Shown piece after piece: positions 63,017 through 64,000 of a stretch of 64,000 nucleotides of DNA; the stretch's first letter is position 1, and the number at the start of each line of letters is the position of its first letter. The notes beneath the pieces are model-generated. The model had not been told where the DNA came from. It was given only the letters and a program-made list of their open reading frames with translations, and did no database searches. The position numbers were made by a program, and so were the translations under genes. The DNA comes from Vibrio sp. HA2012 (GTDB taxonomy: Bacteria; Pseudomonadota; Gammaproteobacteria; Enterobacterales; Vibrionaceae): assembly GCF_002812955.1 (NCBI RefSeq), contig NZ_PFXK01000005.1, positions 186,001-250,000 of the forward strand. The letters run 5' to 3'.

Positions 63017-64000
63017 CTAAACTTTATAGTCTGGATCCGGCGGAGTTGCTCCTTTAGGTTCCCGTCCTAACATCAACAGACAAGGAGTAAGCACCAGAGT
63101 CAGCAAGGTTGCAAAAGCAAGCCCGCCAGCTACAGCGGTAGCCAGTTGAGACCACCATTGGGTACTCGGCGCTCCAAATTCAATCTTTCTGTTCATCAAA
63201 TCAATATTCATTTCCATTACCATGGGCAACAGACCCAGTATAGTGGTTACCGTTGTCAGCATAACCGGTCTCAGACGCTGAACCCCGGTACGCAAAATCG
63301 CCTGATCCTTTGCCAGACCACGCTGACGAAGCTGATTATAGGTATCGATAAGCACAATATTGTTATTCACAACAATTCCTGCCAATGCAATCACACCAAT
63401 ACCGGACATCACTATCCCGAATGGCCGCTGGAAAATAAGCAGCCCGGCAAACACACCAACCGTAGAAAACAGAACGGCACTGAGGATAAGGAATGCCTGA
63501 TAAAAACTGTTGAACTGAGTGATTAGAATCAAAGCCATAACCGCCAGAGCCACAACAAAAGCGACTTCAAGGAACGCAGATGACTGTTCTTGATCTTCAT
63601 TCTGTCCTCTCAGCTTGAACTCCACACCCGATGGTAGCCCCAGAGCGTCTATAGCCTGTGTTACTTTCGGCAGCTCCAGAGCAAGGTTATATCCCTCTTT
63701 TAAATCTGCCATAACACTCAGGACCCGATGACCGTCAATACGGTTGATGGTATGTTGCTTATGGTTAGGTCGGATCTGAGCAAAATTGGTCATCGGGATC
63801 AGACCAGCCGGAGTTTTAATTCTCAGTTCATCAAATCGCCCAATATCCCGTTTCTCTTCCGGATAGCGCACCAGAATATCTACTTCTTCTGTCGCATCAT
63901 CAGGCAAATAATCACCAATTTTCAGGCCATTGGTAACAAATTGTACTGTATTACCGACCAGAGTAGCATCGGCACCGAAACGACCGGCATCGTCCCGCTG
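63017..64000 (-). CDS. RND efflux pump inner-membrane subunit, C-terminal part (cut by window end)
   Basis: The frame is open through the right edge (codons continue to base 64000), so only the last 328 residues are seen. They comprise the end of the second periplasmic domain ('LRIKTPAGLIPMTNFAQI', 'RIDGHRVLSVMADL') and membrane helices 8-12, with 'FNSFYQAFLILSAVLFSTVGVFAGLLI', 'GIGVIALAGIVVNNNIVLIDT' and 'RPVMLTTVTTILGLLPM'. These match HAE1/AcrB-type permeases; the substrate cannot be told. The stop is at 63017. Confidence 0.9.
   Translation of the reverse strand, partial: QRDDAGRFGADATLVGNTVQFVTNGLKIGDYLPDDATEEVDILVRYPEEKRDIGRFDELRIKTPAGLIPMTNFAQIRPNHKQHTINRIDGHRVLSVMADLKEGYNLALELPKVTQAIDALGLPSGVEFKLRGQNEDQEQSSAFLEVAFVVALAVMALILITQFNSFYQAFLILSAVLFSTVGVFAGLLIFQRPFGIVMSGIGVIALAGIVVNNNIVLIDTYNQLRQRGLAKDQAILRTGVQRLRPVMLTTVTTILGLLPMVMEMNIDLMNRKIEFGAPSTQWWSQLATAVAGGLAFATLLTLVLTPCLLMLGREPKGATPPDPDYKV

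Overview
The window reads as a chromosomal segment of a gamma-proteobacterium of the family Vibrionaceae, probably Vibrio or a close relative. The reasons are the Vibrio-style gene neighbourhoods (porin next to greA and dacB; suhB, trmJ and the isc cluster on one strand; nagZ, anmK, murQ and a cstA-type gene together), an OxyR with a Vibrio-like N-terminus, and PstA/PstC with long extra domains. The genus is inferred from remembered synteny and protein resemblance, not from a search. Most genes are housekeeping genes on the minus strand.

Layout. 1-17.5 kb: RNA and translation genes read right to left: rlmE, ftsH, folP, glmM, secG, tRNA-Leu(GAG), tRNA-fMet, rimP, nusA, infB, rbfA, truB, rpsO, pnp and nlpI, with yhbY divergent and greA upstream. 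17.6-24.2 kb: an acidic porin, dacB, tyrS and a TyrR-type aroF-tyrA operon. 24.2-34.4 kb: a phosphate and polyphosphate locus: PPK2-type kinase, phoU-pstBAC without pstS, then divergent ppk-ppx. 34.4-42.1 kb: ndk, pepB and the complete isc cluster (iscR, iscS, iscU, iscA, hscB, hscA, fdx, iscX) with two tandem IscR-type operators. 42-49.8 kb: trmJ, suhB, secF, secD, yajC, tgt and queA. 50-54.3 kb: a CBS protein, oxyR, a candidate small RNA divergent from oxyR, and a BtsS/BtsR-type two-component system. 54.4-56.8 kb: an A/T-rich two-gene insert with a multidomain secreted protein and an LPP20-like lipoprotein. 56.8-64 kb: nagZ, anmK, murQ (muropeptide recycling), a DUF2799-like lipoprotein, a CstA-family transporter, ispH and the C-terminal part of an RND efflux pump cut by the window end.

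How the genes work together. The minus-strand nusA cluster couples transcription, initiation, ribosome maturation and RNA turnover, with leader hairpins at rimP, greA and pnp that look like regulatory attenuators or processing sites. The pst, phoU, ppk, ppx and PPK2 genes link phosphate import to polyphosphate storage. dacB, nagZ, anmK and murQ act on the wall. BtsS/BtsR and a CstA-type transporter lie 6 kb apart, as a sensor and possible target.

The least explained parts are the secreted-protein/lipoprotein pair at 54.4-56.4 kb and the structured, terminator-ended region opposite oxyR (about 51537-51770). The second has the position and layout of the enterobacterial OxyS gene. No CRISPR array, insertion sequence, integrase or phage gene was seen.
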